Shown one piece after another: positions 8,638 to 16,758 of a DNA stretch of 64,000 nt (positions within the stretch are counted from its first letter, which is position 1; every line of letters starts with the position of its first letter). The DNA lies in assembly GCF_000241525.1 (NCBI RefSeq), contig NZ_AHIL01000011.1, positions 62,001-126,000 of the forward strand. Reading direction: 5' to 3'. The notes beneath the pieces are model-generated. The model had not been told where the DNA came from. It searched no databases and worked only from the letters and a program-made list of their open reading frames with translations. Both the position numbers and the translations under genes were made by a program. Source of the DNA: Comamonas testosteroni ATCC 11996. GTDB taxonomy: Bacteria; Pseudomonadota; Gammaproteobacteria; Burkholderiales; Burkholderiaceae_C.

Positions 8638-9867
8638 TCAGTCGCGGCGCAGATAGCTCTCGGCCAGCTTGACCCAATACGAGGCCGTCACGGGCAGCAG
8701 GTTGTCGTTGAAGTCATAGGCCGCGTTGTGCACCATGCAGCCGCCTTCGCCCATGCCGTTGCCGACGATGAAATAGTTGCCAGGGACCTGGTTGAGCATG
8801 ATGGCGAAGTCGTCGCTGGCCTGCAGCGGCTGCAGATCGGGAATCAGCCATTCCTCGCCCGGAAATTCGCGCGCCACCTCGACGGCAAACTCCGTCGCGG
8901 CCTTGTCGTTCATGACGGGCGGATAGCGCCATTTGTAGTCCACCTCGGCCGTGGCGCGGTGCACGGCGGCCTGGGCATGGGCCATGGCCGTGATGCGCTC
9001 GCGCAGCTGCTGGCGCACCTCGGGGCAGCGCGCGCGAATGGTCACGCGCAGCTCGCAGGTTTCGGGAATCACATTGGGCGCATCGCCCGCATGGATGGCA
9101 CCGATGGTGACCACGGCCATGTCGTTGGGGTCGATCTCACGCGAGCGTATGGTCTGCAGCGCCAGCACCAGATGCGAGGCCACGACGATGGGGTCCACGG
9201 CCACATGGGGCATGGCGCCATGGCCGCCCTTGCCGCGGATGGTGATGATGGCCGTGTCCGAGCTGGAATACATCACGCCCGGGCGAAAGCCGAACTGCCC
9301 GGCCGGGTAGCCAGGCTCGTTGTGAAACGCATAGAGCGCATCACAGGGAAACAGCTCGAACAGGCCCTGCTCCACCATCTTCTGCGCACCGCCATGGCCT
9401 TCCTCGGCTGGCTGGAAGATCAGATGGAGCGTGCCCTGGAGCTGTTCCTTGCGCGCGGCCAGCACCCTGGCTGCGGCCAGCAGCGTAGCCGTGTGCCCGT
9501 CGTGGCCGCAGGCATGCATCTTGCCGTCGTGACGGCTGGCATAGGACAGGCCCGTGGCTTCACGGATAGGCAGCGCATCCATGTCGGCGCGCAGGCCAAG
9601 ACGTTTGCCGATGTGCTTGCCATTGGCATGCTCGCCGCAGCGCAGCGTCCCCACCACGCCGGTGTCGCCCAGGCCGCGATGGACCTCGTAGCCCCATTCG
9701 GCCAGCCTGGCCGCCACGATATCGCCGGTGCGATGCTCTTCGTAGGCCAGCTCGGGATGGGCGTGCAGATCGTGGCGCAGGGCCAGCATTTCCTGCGCAA
9801 TGGCTGCCACTTCGGGCAGCACGGGCGGATGGATTTCGGCGTGGACAGGGTTCAGCGGCGCAGCCAT
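8638..9867 (-). CDS. M20-family amidohydrolase (hippurate hydrolase-like)
   Basis: A 409-aa M20D-type metallohydrolase without a signal peptide, so cytoplasmic. These enzymes cleave N-acyl amino acids or related amides with a dinuclear metal centre. The metal-binding motif MHACGHDGHTA is near residue 115, the catalytic acid pair is in FQPAEEGHGGA, and a later FHNEPGYPAGQFG strand is typical. It starts 3 bp after the Bug receptor stop and ends 7 bp before the phosphoribosyltransferase, so the three genes form one transcription unit that may import and hydrolyse an amide. Confidence 0.9.
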   Translation of the reverse strand: MAAPLNPVHAEIHPPVLPEVAAIAQEMLALRHDLHAHPELAYEEHRTGDIVAARLAEWGYEVHRGLGDTGVVGTLRCGEHANGKHIGKRLGLRADMDALPIREATGLSYASRHDGKMHACGHDGHTATLLAAARVLAARKEQLQGTLHLIFQPAEEGHGGAQKMVEQGLFELFPCDALYAFHNEPGYPAGQFGFRPGVMYSSSDTAIITIRGKGGHGAMPHVAVDPIVVASHLVLALQTIRSREIDPNDMAVVTIGAIHAGDAPNVIPETCELRVTIRARCPEVRQQLRERITAMAHAQAAVHRATAEVDYKWRYPPVMNDKAATEFAVEVAREFPGEEWLIPDLQPLQASDDFAIMLNQVPGNYFIVGNGMGEGGCMVHNAAYDFNDNLLPVTASYWVKLAESYLRRD

Positions 9868-9870
9868 GGC

Positions 9871-10863
9871 TTATTCCGCCTGGATGTTGGCCGACTTCAC
9901 GATCTGCGCATAGCCGGCTTTTTCCTTCTTCAGGAACTGGACAAAGCTGGCCTGGGTGCCGGAGCCGGGCGTGGCGCCGCCGTCTTCCAGGCGCTTGCGC
10001 ACATCGGGCATCTTGAGCACGGCATCGAGCTCGGTGGCCAGGCGCGTGACCACGGCCTGAGGCGTCTTGGCGGGCACGAACAGGCCCGTCCAGGTGTTGA
10101 GGTCAAAGCCCTTGAGCTCGGTTGTCTCGCCAAAGGTGGGCACGTTGTGGATGGCATCGATGCGCCTGGCCGATGTCACGCCCAAACCTTCGAGCTTTTT
10201 CTGCTGGATCATGGGCACGGCGCTCACAGTGGTGAGCATGCCCACATCGACCTGACCGCCCATCACGTCGCTGGTGATCTGGGCACCGCCGCGGTAGGGC
10301 ACATGCACCAGCTTGATCTTGGCACGCTCCTGCAGCATTTCCATGGCCAGATGCAGCATGGTGCCCACGCCCGAAGTGGCGTAGGTCAGCGATCCAGGCT
10401 TGGAACGCGCCAGCGCAATCAGCTCGTTCAGATTGTGCGCCGGCAGGCCGGGACGGGCCACGGCGACCACGGGGGCGATGGTGGTCAGCCCCACAGGGGT
10501 CAGATCCTTTTCTGCGTCGTACTTGACGGCGGAATTCACCAGCTGGGCAATGCTGATGGGGCCGTCAAAGCCCATGAGCAAGGTGTAGCCGTCGGCCGGT
10601 GCCTTGACGGCCTTGCTCACCCCGAGCACACCGCCGGCGCCAGGCACGTTGTCCACCACGATGGACTGGTGCAGGCGCTCGCCCAGCTTCTGGCCGATCA
10701 GGCGTGCCGTGGTGTCCACATTGCCGCCGGCGCTGAACGGCACGATCAGCGTGATGGGCTTGGTGGCGGGCCAGGCATCGGCGGCGGCAAGAACGGGAGC
10801 GGAAAAACCGGCCGCAGCCATCAGGGCGGCGGTCGCGACAAGAGAGCGGCGTGGTATGGACAT
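9871..10863 (-). CDS. Bug-family tripartite tricarboxylate transporter substrate-binding protein
   Basis: Periplasmic receptor of the Bug family, about 330 aa from the chosen start. The signal peptide MSIPRRSLVATAALMAA runs to an ALA-like cleavage before ADAWPATKP. Family motifs follow: ITLIVPFSAGGNVDTTAR, PGAGGVLGVS, ADGYTLLMG, and HNVPTFGETTELKG late. An ATG at 10863 was preferred over a GTG at 10890 because it places the signal peptide at the N-terminus; the ribosome site is weak for both. It is first in the unit with the M20 hydrolase and phosphoribosyltransferase, so its ligand may be that hydrolase's substrate. No TctAB genes adjoin. Confidence 0.88.
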   Translation of the reverse strand: MSIPRRSLVATAALMAAAGFSAPVLAAADAWPATKPITLIVPFSAGGNVDTTARLIGQKLGERLHQSIVVDNVPGAGGVLGVSKAVKAPADGYTLLMGFDGPISIAQLVNSAVKYDAEKDLTPVGLTTIAPVVAVARPGLPAHNLNELIALARSKPGSLTYATSGVGTMLHLAMEMLQERAKIKLVHVPYRGGAQITSDVMGGQVDVGMLTTVSAVPMIQQKKLEGLGVTSARRIDAIHNVPTFGETTELKGFDLNTWTGLFVPAKTPQAVVTRLATELDAVLKMPDVRKRLEDGGATPGSGTQASFVQFLKKEKAGYAQIVKSANIQAE

Positions 10864-11054
10864 GTAAAGGCAGCAGTGGGTCACGGGCACCTTGCCGCAG
10901 CATGCGGACGGCGAAGTGCCCGTGCAGGCCGGCGGGTCAAGACAGCTTGCCGACCGGGGAGATGCGCGAAATTATCGGCTCGCTTCTCGCCCCATCTCAT
11001 AAATAGAAATACTTAGCAATCGATGCTTACCCCAGAAAACGCTGATCCACGACC

Positions 11055-12038
11055 TCACAGCACTGCCTGTCGGGCCATCAAGGCGCCGGCGGTCTCGGTT
11101 ATCAGGGCCGCCACCGCCTTGCCTGCCAGAGTGAAAGGGCGCTGACTGCTGGTAGCCAGCACCACATGCTGACGAAACACCCGCTCCGCCAGCGCAATGG
11201 CTGCGAGGCGGCCACAGGCCAGCTCCTCGCTGACTGCATGGCGCGGCAGCAGCGTGGCGCAGTCGTGCCGAGCCAGCATGCTCTTGAGGATCACCGAGGA
11301 GCTGGCCTCCAGGATCACGTTCAGGGGCACCCCATGTCGGCCTGCCTGCTCATCGAGCAGGTTGCGGATGGCGTTGGGAGGCACCGGCAGCACCAGCGGC
11401 AGGCGCTCGAGCGTCTGCAGGGCCATGCTGGCTGGCAGGGCCGTATCCACCGGCGCCAGCATGCGCTGCAGCACACTCTGGCGACCCACCACGCATATCT
11501 GCGCATCGGCCAGCTTGCGGTAGCTGTTGCTGCCTCTGGCCCGGTAGCGGTTCAGGATTGCCATGTCGATGCGGCCCTGGCTCAGCGCCACCTCCATGTC
11601 TCCGCTATAGCCCTCTATGACGCGCAGCCGGATCTCGGGAAAGCGCTGCGCCACCTCGCCATACAGCGCCGCAGCCATGAAGCCGGCCACACCCGGCACC
11701 AGGCCCAGCGTAACCAGGCCGCTGGGCACACCGGTCAGCTCCTTGCCCATGCGCAACAGCGCCTCGGCCTCGGACAGCAAAGCCGAAACGCGCGGCAGCA
11801 TCTGCTCGGCCAGTGCCGTGGGCTTGACGCCGCGTCCCGTGCGGTAGAAGAGCGCACCGCCCAGCGCGCGCTCCAGTTCGGCGATCTGCCGGCTCACGGC
11901 CGACTGCGCCAGTCCACGCTCGACGGCCGCACGTGTCAGGCTGCCGCCCTGGATCGCGGCGGCCAGCGTCCTCAGCGACTTCAGTGTCAGCAACTCCAGG
12001 GCTTCGGTGGCGTGGGTCATGGCAGCTTCTGCATCCAT
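11055..12038 (-). CDS. LysR-family transcriptional regulator
   Basis: A 327-aa LysR regulator. The N-terminal winged helix-turn-helix is clear (LRTLAAAIQGGSLTRAAVERGLAQSAVSRQIAELERALGGALFYR, about residues 20-65), followed by the periplasmic-binding-protein-like effector domain. An internal ATG at 12020 is an alternative start. It is divergent from the CaiB-type CoA-transferase gene with a 77-bp gap, the usual LysR arrangement. It therefore most likely controls the 12116-16690 catabolic cluster in response to a pathway metabolite. Confidence 0.9.
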   Translation of the reverse strand: MDAEAAMTHATEALELLTLKSLRTLAAAIQGGSLTRAAVERGLAQSAVSRQIAELERALGGALFYRTGRGVKPTALAEQMLPRVSALLSEAEALLRMGKELTGVPSGLVTLGLVPGVAGFMAAALYGEVAQRFPEIRLRVIEGYSGDMEVALSQGRIDMAILNRYRARGSNSYRKLADAQICVVGRQSVLQRMLAPVDTALPASMALQTLERLPLVLPVPPNAIRNLLDEQAGRHGVPLNVILEASSSVILKSMLARHDCATLLPRHAVSEELACGRLAAIALAERVFRQHVVLATSSQRPFTLAGKAVAALITETAGALMARQAVL

Positions 12039-12045
12039 CTGAAAG

Positions 12046-12068
12046 CGAGATATCTGATTCTCATATTT
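12046..12068. promoter_or_regulatory. candidate LysR operator between the divergent genes
   Basis: The 77-bp space between the LysR start and the CoA-transferase start holds an ATAT-N9-ATAT repeat (12050-12053 and 12063-12066) in an otherwise GC-rich region. LysR proteins often bind T-N11-A type dyads at this place. The assignment rests on position and weak symmetry only. Confidence 0.3.
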
Positions 12069-12115
12069 CTGGTTGGCTCGCGGCTAGCTGTTTCCTACAT
12101 TGACCTTCAGGAGAC

Positions 12116-13321
12116 ATGCACACCATGAACGGACCTCTCACCGGACTGCGCGTCCTGGACATCGCCACCATCATTGCCGCGCCCTCGGCCGCGGCCCTCC
12201 TTGCCGACTACGGCGCCAGTGTCGTCAAGGCCGAGCTGCCCGGCGCAGGCGACGGCATGCGCGACTTCCCACCGCACAAGGACGGCAAGCCTCTGTGGTG
12301 GAAAGTGACCAACCGCGGCAAACGCCTGATCACGCTCGACCTGCGAAAGCCCGAGGGCGCCGCGCTGCTGCTGCGCATGCTGCCTCAGTTCGATGTGCTG
12401 ATCGAGAACTTCCGCCCCGGCACGCTGGACCGCTGGGGCCTGACCAAAGAGGCCTTGTGGCAGGCCCAGCCCAGCCTGGTGATACTGCGCACCACGGGCT
12501 TCGGCCAGAGCGGCCCCTACCGCGACCGGCCGGGCTTTGCACGCTTGTTCGAGGCCATGGGCGGCCTGACCTACATCAGCGGCGAAGCCCAGGGAGCACC
12601 CATGCACTGCGGCTACCCACTGGCCGACAACGTCGGCGGGCTGTTCGGCGCGGTAGGCGTGCTGGCAGCGCTGTGGCGCCGCGCCCGCAACCCGCAGGCC
12701 CCGGGCGAGGAAATCGATCTGTCGCTGACCGAGGCCACGCTCAAGCTGCTGGAGTTCCTGCCCATCCAGCACGAGCAGCTAGGCACCGTGTATCAGCGTT
12801 CGGGCAATGCCAACCAGTACTCTGCACCGGCCGCGGTCTACCGCACTGCCGACGGGCAATGGGTATCGCTGTCGGGCAGCACCAATGCCATGTTTGCCAA
12901 CAACTGCCGCGCCATAGGCCGGCCCGAGCTGATAGACGAGCCATGCTTCGCCAACAACCGCGGCCGCGTGCAGCATGCCCAGGAGCTGAACGGCATCTTC
13001 GCGGCCTGGTGCGCAGCACATCCGCTGGCGGCGGTTCTGACCGCCTTCGAAGCGGCGCAGGGCACCATCGCCCCGGTCTACGGCATCGACCAGATCGAGG
13101 CCGACCCGCACATGCGCGCTCGCCAGGCCCTTTGCGACGTGCCCGACCGGGACTTCGGCAGCGTGCGCATGGCCAATGTCGTGCCGCGCTTTGCCCGATC
13201 GCCCGGAGGCATCCGCCACGCCGGCGGTTCGCTGGGACAGGACAACGAAGCGTTCTACCAGGGCGAGCTGGCAATGCCTGCCGCCGAACTGGCCCGCCTG
13301 CGCGAGGCAGGCGTCATCTGA
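12116..13321 (+). CDS. CaiB/BaiF-family CoA-transferase
   Basis: A 401-aa type III CoA-transferase, moving CoA between carboxylic acids without free CoA. N-terminal GLRVLDIATIIAAPSAAALLADYGA and VVKAELPGAGD are classic, with the catalytic aspartate expected in the IDLSLTEATLKLL region or slightly before it. FRPGTLDRWGL and GFGQSGPYRDRPGF are also family segments. AGGAG at 12109-12113 serves either ATG 12116 or ATG 12125; the latter has the longer spacing. It is the first gene of a cluster with acyl-CoA dehydrogenase and an NMO-like flavoprotein, suggesting activation of an organic acid to its CoA ester. Confidence 0.9.
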   Translation: MHTMNGPLTGLRVLDIATIIAAPSAAALLADYGASVVKAELPGAGDGMRDFPPHKDGKPLWWKVTNRGKRLITLDLRKPEGAALLLRMLPQFDVLIENFRPGTLDRWGLTKEALWQAQPSLVILRTTGFGQSGPYRDRPGFARLFEAMGGLTYISGEAQGAPMHCGYPLADNVGGLFGAVGVLAALWRRARNPQAPGEEIDLSLTEATLKLLEFLPIQHEQLGTVYQRSGNANQYSAPAAVYRTADGQWVSLSGSTNAMFANNCRAIGRPELIDEPCFANNRGRVQHAQELNGIFAAWCAAHPLAAVLTAFEAAQGTIAPVYGIDQIEADPHMRARQALCDVPDRDFGSVRMANVVPRFARSPGGIRHAGGSLGQDNEAFYQGELAMPAAELARLREAGVI

Positions 13322-13348
13322 GGCAGATCTGAAACAAAGGAGGCCCCC

Positions 13349-14575
13349 ATGTCGATTCCTGAACCCCACCACCCGCTTGTGCACCTGTCGCCCGATGAGG
13401 CCGCACTGCTTGAGCGCGTGAAAACTCTGGTGGCCGAGCGCATCGGTCCGGACGCTGACCGCGTGGCGCAGGAGGACGTCTTCGCCTGGGATACCTTCCG
13501 GCTGCTATGTCGCGAAGGCATCGTCGCCACCGCATTCCCGCGCGCGCACGGCGGCAGCGAGGCGTCGATGATGCTGCGCGTGCGCATCATCGAGGAAGTA
13601 GCGTCTGTGTGTTCGACGGCCGCTTCGCTGGTCACAGGCACCGACCTGTCCTCGCGCCCCATCGTGGCCGGCGGCAGCGAGGCACTGCGCAGCGCGCTGA
13701 TCCCCGACCTGGCCAGCGGCGCACGCCAGTCGGCCTTCGCACTGACCGAGCCCGGCGCAGGCAGCGACGTGGCGCGGCTGGGGGCGCACTATGCGCCGGC
13801 ACCGCAGGGCGGCTGGACGCTCAATGGCAAGAAGAAGTTCATCACGCGTGCCAACGTAGCCGACATGTTCGTGGTGGTGGCGCGCCAGGCGGACGGTCCC
13901 GGCGGCGGCCGCGGACTGAGCGCCTTCGTCGTGCCGAGCGACACCCCCGGCATCACGGTATCGCCGGTGATTCCCAAGCTGGGCTGGTACGGCGTGCCGA
14001 TCGCGCTGGTCAGCTTCGATGACGTGCACATCGCGCCGGAGCACCTGCTCGGCAAGGAAGGCGAAGGCATGGCGCTGGCGCAGGACACATTGCTGCGCGC
14101 ACGCATCGGCCACGCTGCAATCGCGCTGGGCCGCGCCGCAGGTGCGCTGCAGATTGCCGCCCAGTACGCCAACCAGCGCCAGGTCTTCGGGCAGCCGGTG
14201 GGTGCGCACCAGGGCATCCAGTGGATGGTGGCCGAGATGGCGGCGCAGATCGAGGCCGCACGCTGTCTGGTCTACAGCACCGCGCAGCGCTACGACGCAG
14301 GCGATGCCGACGTGGCCGCCCATGCATCGATCGCCAAGCTGCATGCCACCGACCTGTGCATGCGCATCGTGGTTGACTGCCTGCAACTGCTGGGCGGCAA
14401 CGGCTACCTCAAGGCCTTCCCGCTGGAGCGCTTCCTGCGCGACGCCAAGATGAACCAGATCGGCGAAGGTACCAGCGAGATTCACAAGACGCTGATCGGC
14501 CGCCATGTGCTGCGGCGCGCCGCAGCGCTGCCGCAGCACCCTTGCCTGGACATGGAGCCGGAGCTGTGGACATGA
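13349..14575 (+). CDS. acyl-CoA dehydrogenase
   Basis: A 408-aa flavin-dependent acyl-CoA dehydrogenase that would desaturate an acyl-CoA at C2-C3 and pass electrons to ETF. The FAD and substrate signature FALTEPGAGSDVARLGAHY is near residue 130, the FITRANVADMFVVVARQ strand follows, and the C-terminal LLGGNGYLKAFPLERFLRDAKMNQIGEGTSEIHKTLIGR block carries the usual adenine-binding region. AAAGGAGG precedes the ATG. The stop overlaps the next start as ATGA, so translation is coupled. It probably acts on the product of the CoA-transferase encoded just upstream. Confidence 0.92.
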   Translation: MSIPEPHHPLVHLSPDEAALLERVKTLVAERIGPDADRVAQEDVFAWDTFRLLCREGIVATAFPRAHGGSEASMMLRVRIIEEVASVCSTAASLVTGTDLSSRPIVAGGSEALRSALIPDLASGARQSAFALTEPGAGSDVARLGAHYAPAPQGGWTLNGKKKFITRANVADMFVVVARQADGPGGGRGLSAFVVPSDTPGITVSPVIPKLGWYGVPIALVSFDDVHIAPEHLLGKEGEGMALAQDTLLRARIGHAAIALGRAAGALQIAAQYANQRQVFGQPVGAHQGIQWMVAEMAAQIEAARCLVYSTAQRYDAGDADVAAHASIAKLHATDLCMRIVVDCLQLLGGNGYLKAFPLERFLRDAKMNQIGEGTSEIHKTLIGRHVLRRAAALPQHPCLDMEPELWT

Positions 14576-15672
14576 GCCATTCGCTGACCAACGACCTCTG
14601 CAGCCGGCTGGGCATACGCCTGCCCATCTTTGGTCTGGCCCACCGTATCGAAGTGGCCGCCGCGATCTCACGGGCAGGCGGGCTGGGCGTCTATGCCGCC
14701 GCGCGTGACGGCCCGCACGAGCTGCAACAGAAGCTGCGCCAGCTGCGCGAACTGTGCCCCGACCACCCGGTGGGCGTGGACCTGCTGCTGCCCACCGGCC
14801 TGCCCGAACACGACGACCGCGTGGCCGTGGCTGCCGCGCTGCCGCAGGGGCACAGGGATTTCGTGCAGGGCCTGTTCAGGCAATACGACGTGCCGCCGGC
14901 CACCGAGGGCAACTTCTTCTCGCAGTACGTACGCTCGCAGAGCCTGTTCGAGGAGCAGGTGGACGCCATTGCGGGCAGCGATATCGAGGTCTTTGCCGCC
15001 GGCGTCGGCACGCCGGTGGAGGCGCTGGCACGCATCAAGGCCCGCGGCCTGCACACCATCGCCCTGGTCGGCAGCGTGCGCCATGCGCAAAAGGCGATCG
15101 CAGCCGGGGCCGACATCCTGGTGGCCCAGGGCTATGACGCGGGCGGCCACACGGGGCCCATCGGCACCTTCACGCTGGTGCCGCAGATCGTGGCTGCAGC
15201 CGAGGGCCGGCCAGTCATCGCGGCCGGCGGCATCGGCACCGGGGCGCAGGTGGCGGCCTCGCTGGCCCTGGGCGCGCAGGGTGCCTGGCTGGGCACGCTA
15301 TGGCTGGGCACGCGCGAGCACGAGATGCCGCAGGAGCTGGCGAAGAAGCTGATCGCGGCCGACAGCGAAGACACGGTGATCACGCGCGCCCACAGCGGCA
15401 AGCCCTGCCGCGTGCTGCGCAGCGCGTTCAGCGACGCCTGGGCACAGCCCGGCGCGCCCGAGCCGCTGTCCATGCCCTACCAGCAGGCTCTCACCGGCGA
15501 TCTGCTGGCGGCGGTGGAGCAGCACCGGATCGAGCCTCTGATGTACGAGGCCGCAGGGCAGAGCGTGCACTGGCTGCGCGGGATCAAGCCCGTGGGCGCG
15601 GTGATGGACCGCCTGGTGACCGAGACGCGCCAGGCCCTGCAATCGATGGCGGCCTATATCGCCGCAGACTGA
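14572..15672 (+). CDS. NAD(P)H-dependent flavin oxidoreductase, nitronate monooxygenase-like
   Basis: A TIM-barrel FMN protein of the nitronate monooxygenase / 2-nitropropane dioxygenase-like family, about 366 aa. CSRLGIRLPIFGLAHRIEVAAAISRAGGLGVYAAA opens the barrel, AAGADILVAQGYDAGGHTG near residue 185 carries the phosphate-binding and catalytic-His region, and PVIAAGGIGTGAQVAASLALGAQGAWLGTLWL forms the FMN phosphate site. Start 14572 gives the ATGA overlap with the dehydrogenase and was preferred over 14542. Many such genes in acyl-CoA clusters have no proven nitronate activity, so a role on an acyl-CoA or alkyl-nitro compound is unresolved. Confidence 0.85.
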   Translation: MSHSLTNDLCSRLGIRLPIFGLAHRIEVAAAISRAGGLGVYAAARDGPHELQQKLRQLRELCPDHPVGVDLLLPTGLPEHDDRVAVAAALPQGHRDFVQGLFRQYDVPPATEGNFFSQYVRSQSLFEEQVDAIAGSDIEVFAAGVGTPVEALARIKARGLHTIALVGSVRHAQKAIAAGADILVAQGYDAGGHTGPIGTFTLVPQIVAAAEGRPVIAAGGIGTGAQVAASLALGAQGAWLGTLWLGTREHEMPQELAKKLIAADSEDTVITRAHSGKPCRVLRSAFSDAWAQPGAPEPLSMPYQQALTGDLLAAVEQHRIEPLMYEAAGQSVHWLRGIKPVGAVMDRLVTETRQALQSMAAYIAAD

Positions 15673-15682
15673 GGAGAGCGTC

Positions 15683-16690
15683 ATGGATCGTCGGCAGTTC
15701 AATCTCCACGCGCTGCTCGCCGGCGCATCGGCCGGCCTGGGCCTTGTGCCAGGGATGCTGCCAGGGCTGGCGCGCGCCTCCGTTGCGCCCGGACCGGGCG
15801 GCTATCCCGAGCGGCCGCTGCGCGTCGTCGTGCCCTATCCCGCAGGCGGCGTCGTCGACGTGGTGCTGCGCGCCGTCTGCGACCCGCTTTCCAACGCACT
15901 GCCGCAGCGCATCGTGGTCGACAACCGCCCGGGCGCCGACGGGCGCATCGGCATCGATGCGGTGGCCAGGGCCCCGGCCGACGGCTATACGCTGCTGGCG
16001 GCGTCCCCGATCCTGACGACAGCCGAGCACCTGATGCCCGACAGCCGGCTGCGCAGCAGGGATTTCGTCGGCATCTGCGGCATCGCCGCCGCGCCGACGG
16101 TGTTCGTGGTGCACGACACGGTGCCAGCCAGGACGCTGAAGGAGTTCGTTGCGCTGGCGGCCCTCAGACCGGGCGAGTTCAACGCAGCCAACCCCGGCAC
16201 CGGCAGCTCCATCCACCTGGCGCAGGAACTGTTCTTCGAGCGCACCGGCATCCGCTTGACCAACGTGAGCTACAAGGGCCAGCCGCCGGCGCTGCTGGAC
16301 CTGGGCTCCGGCCTGCTGCAGTTCGCGCTGATCTCGCAGAGCCTGGTGCTGCCGCTGATCCAGTCCGGCAAGGTACGGGCTCTGGCTGTCAACGCCGCAG
16401 CGCGCACGCGCTCGCTGCCCGAGGTACCCACCATCGCACAGGCCGGCTATCCCGATATCCTGGTGCAGTCCTGGTACGGCATTGGCGCACCGGCGAAGAC
16501 GCCCGTGCCGGTGGTCGAGTGGCTGAGCCAGCAGTTCCAGCGCGCGCTGGCGACGCCCGAAGTGCGCGCGCGACTGGCAGCCACCGATGCGGAAATCCTG
16601 GCGCTGGATGCGGCACGCTTCACCGAGCTTATCGCCGTGGAGACCAGGCGCTGGGGCGCGTTGATCCACAAGCGCGGCATACGGTTGTGA
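15683..16690 (+). CDS. Bug-family tripartite tricarboxylate transporter substrate-binding protein
   Basis: A 335-aa Bug receptor ending the LysR-divergent catabolic cluster, 10 bp after the flavoprotein gene. The start MDRRQFNLHALLAGASAGLG resembles a Tat-type leader (DRRQFN), followed by the mature part with LRVVVPYPAGGVVDVVLR, RPGADGRIG, ADGYTLLAA, NPGTGSSIHLAQELF and LPEVPTIAQAGYPD. A GAGGAG ribosome site precedes the ATG. As part of the cluster it probably binds the organic acid that the CoA-transferase then activates. The membrane subunits are not encoded here. Confidence 0.88.
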   Translation: MDRRQFNLHALLAGASAGLGLVPGMLPGLARASVAPGPGGYPERPLRVVVPYPAGGVVDVVLRAVCDPLSNALPQRIVVDNRPGADGRIGIDAVARAPADGYTLLAASPILTTAEHLMPDSRLRSRDFVGICGIAAAPTVFVVHDTVPARTLKEFVALAALRPGEFNAANPGTGSSIHLAQELFFERTGIRLTNVSYKGQPPALLDLGSGLLQFALISQSLVLPLIQSGKVRALAVNAAARTRSLPEVPTIAQAGYPDILVQSWYGIGAPAKTPVPVVEWLSQQFQRALATPEVRARLAATDAEILALDAARFTELIAVETRRWGALIHKRGIRL

Positions 16691-16758
16691 GCGCCCGCGC
16701 CAAGAGCCGCAACTAGGGAAGATGCGAGGCGCCGCGCGCCGCGCCCTGCCCACAATCG

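Noticed and set aside
8569..11016. An 815-codon open frame on the plus strand opposite the Bug-M20-phosphoribosyltransferase operon
   Set aside because: It is antisense to three clear genes, its product is His/Gly/Ala/Arg-rich with no known motif, and long antisense frames are expected at this GC content.
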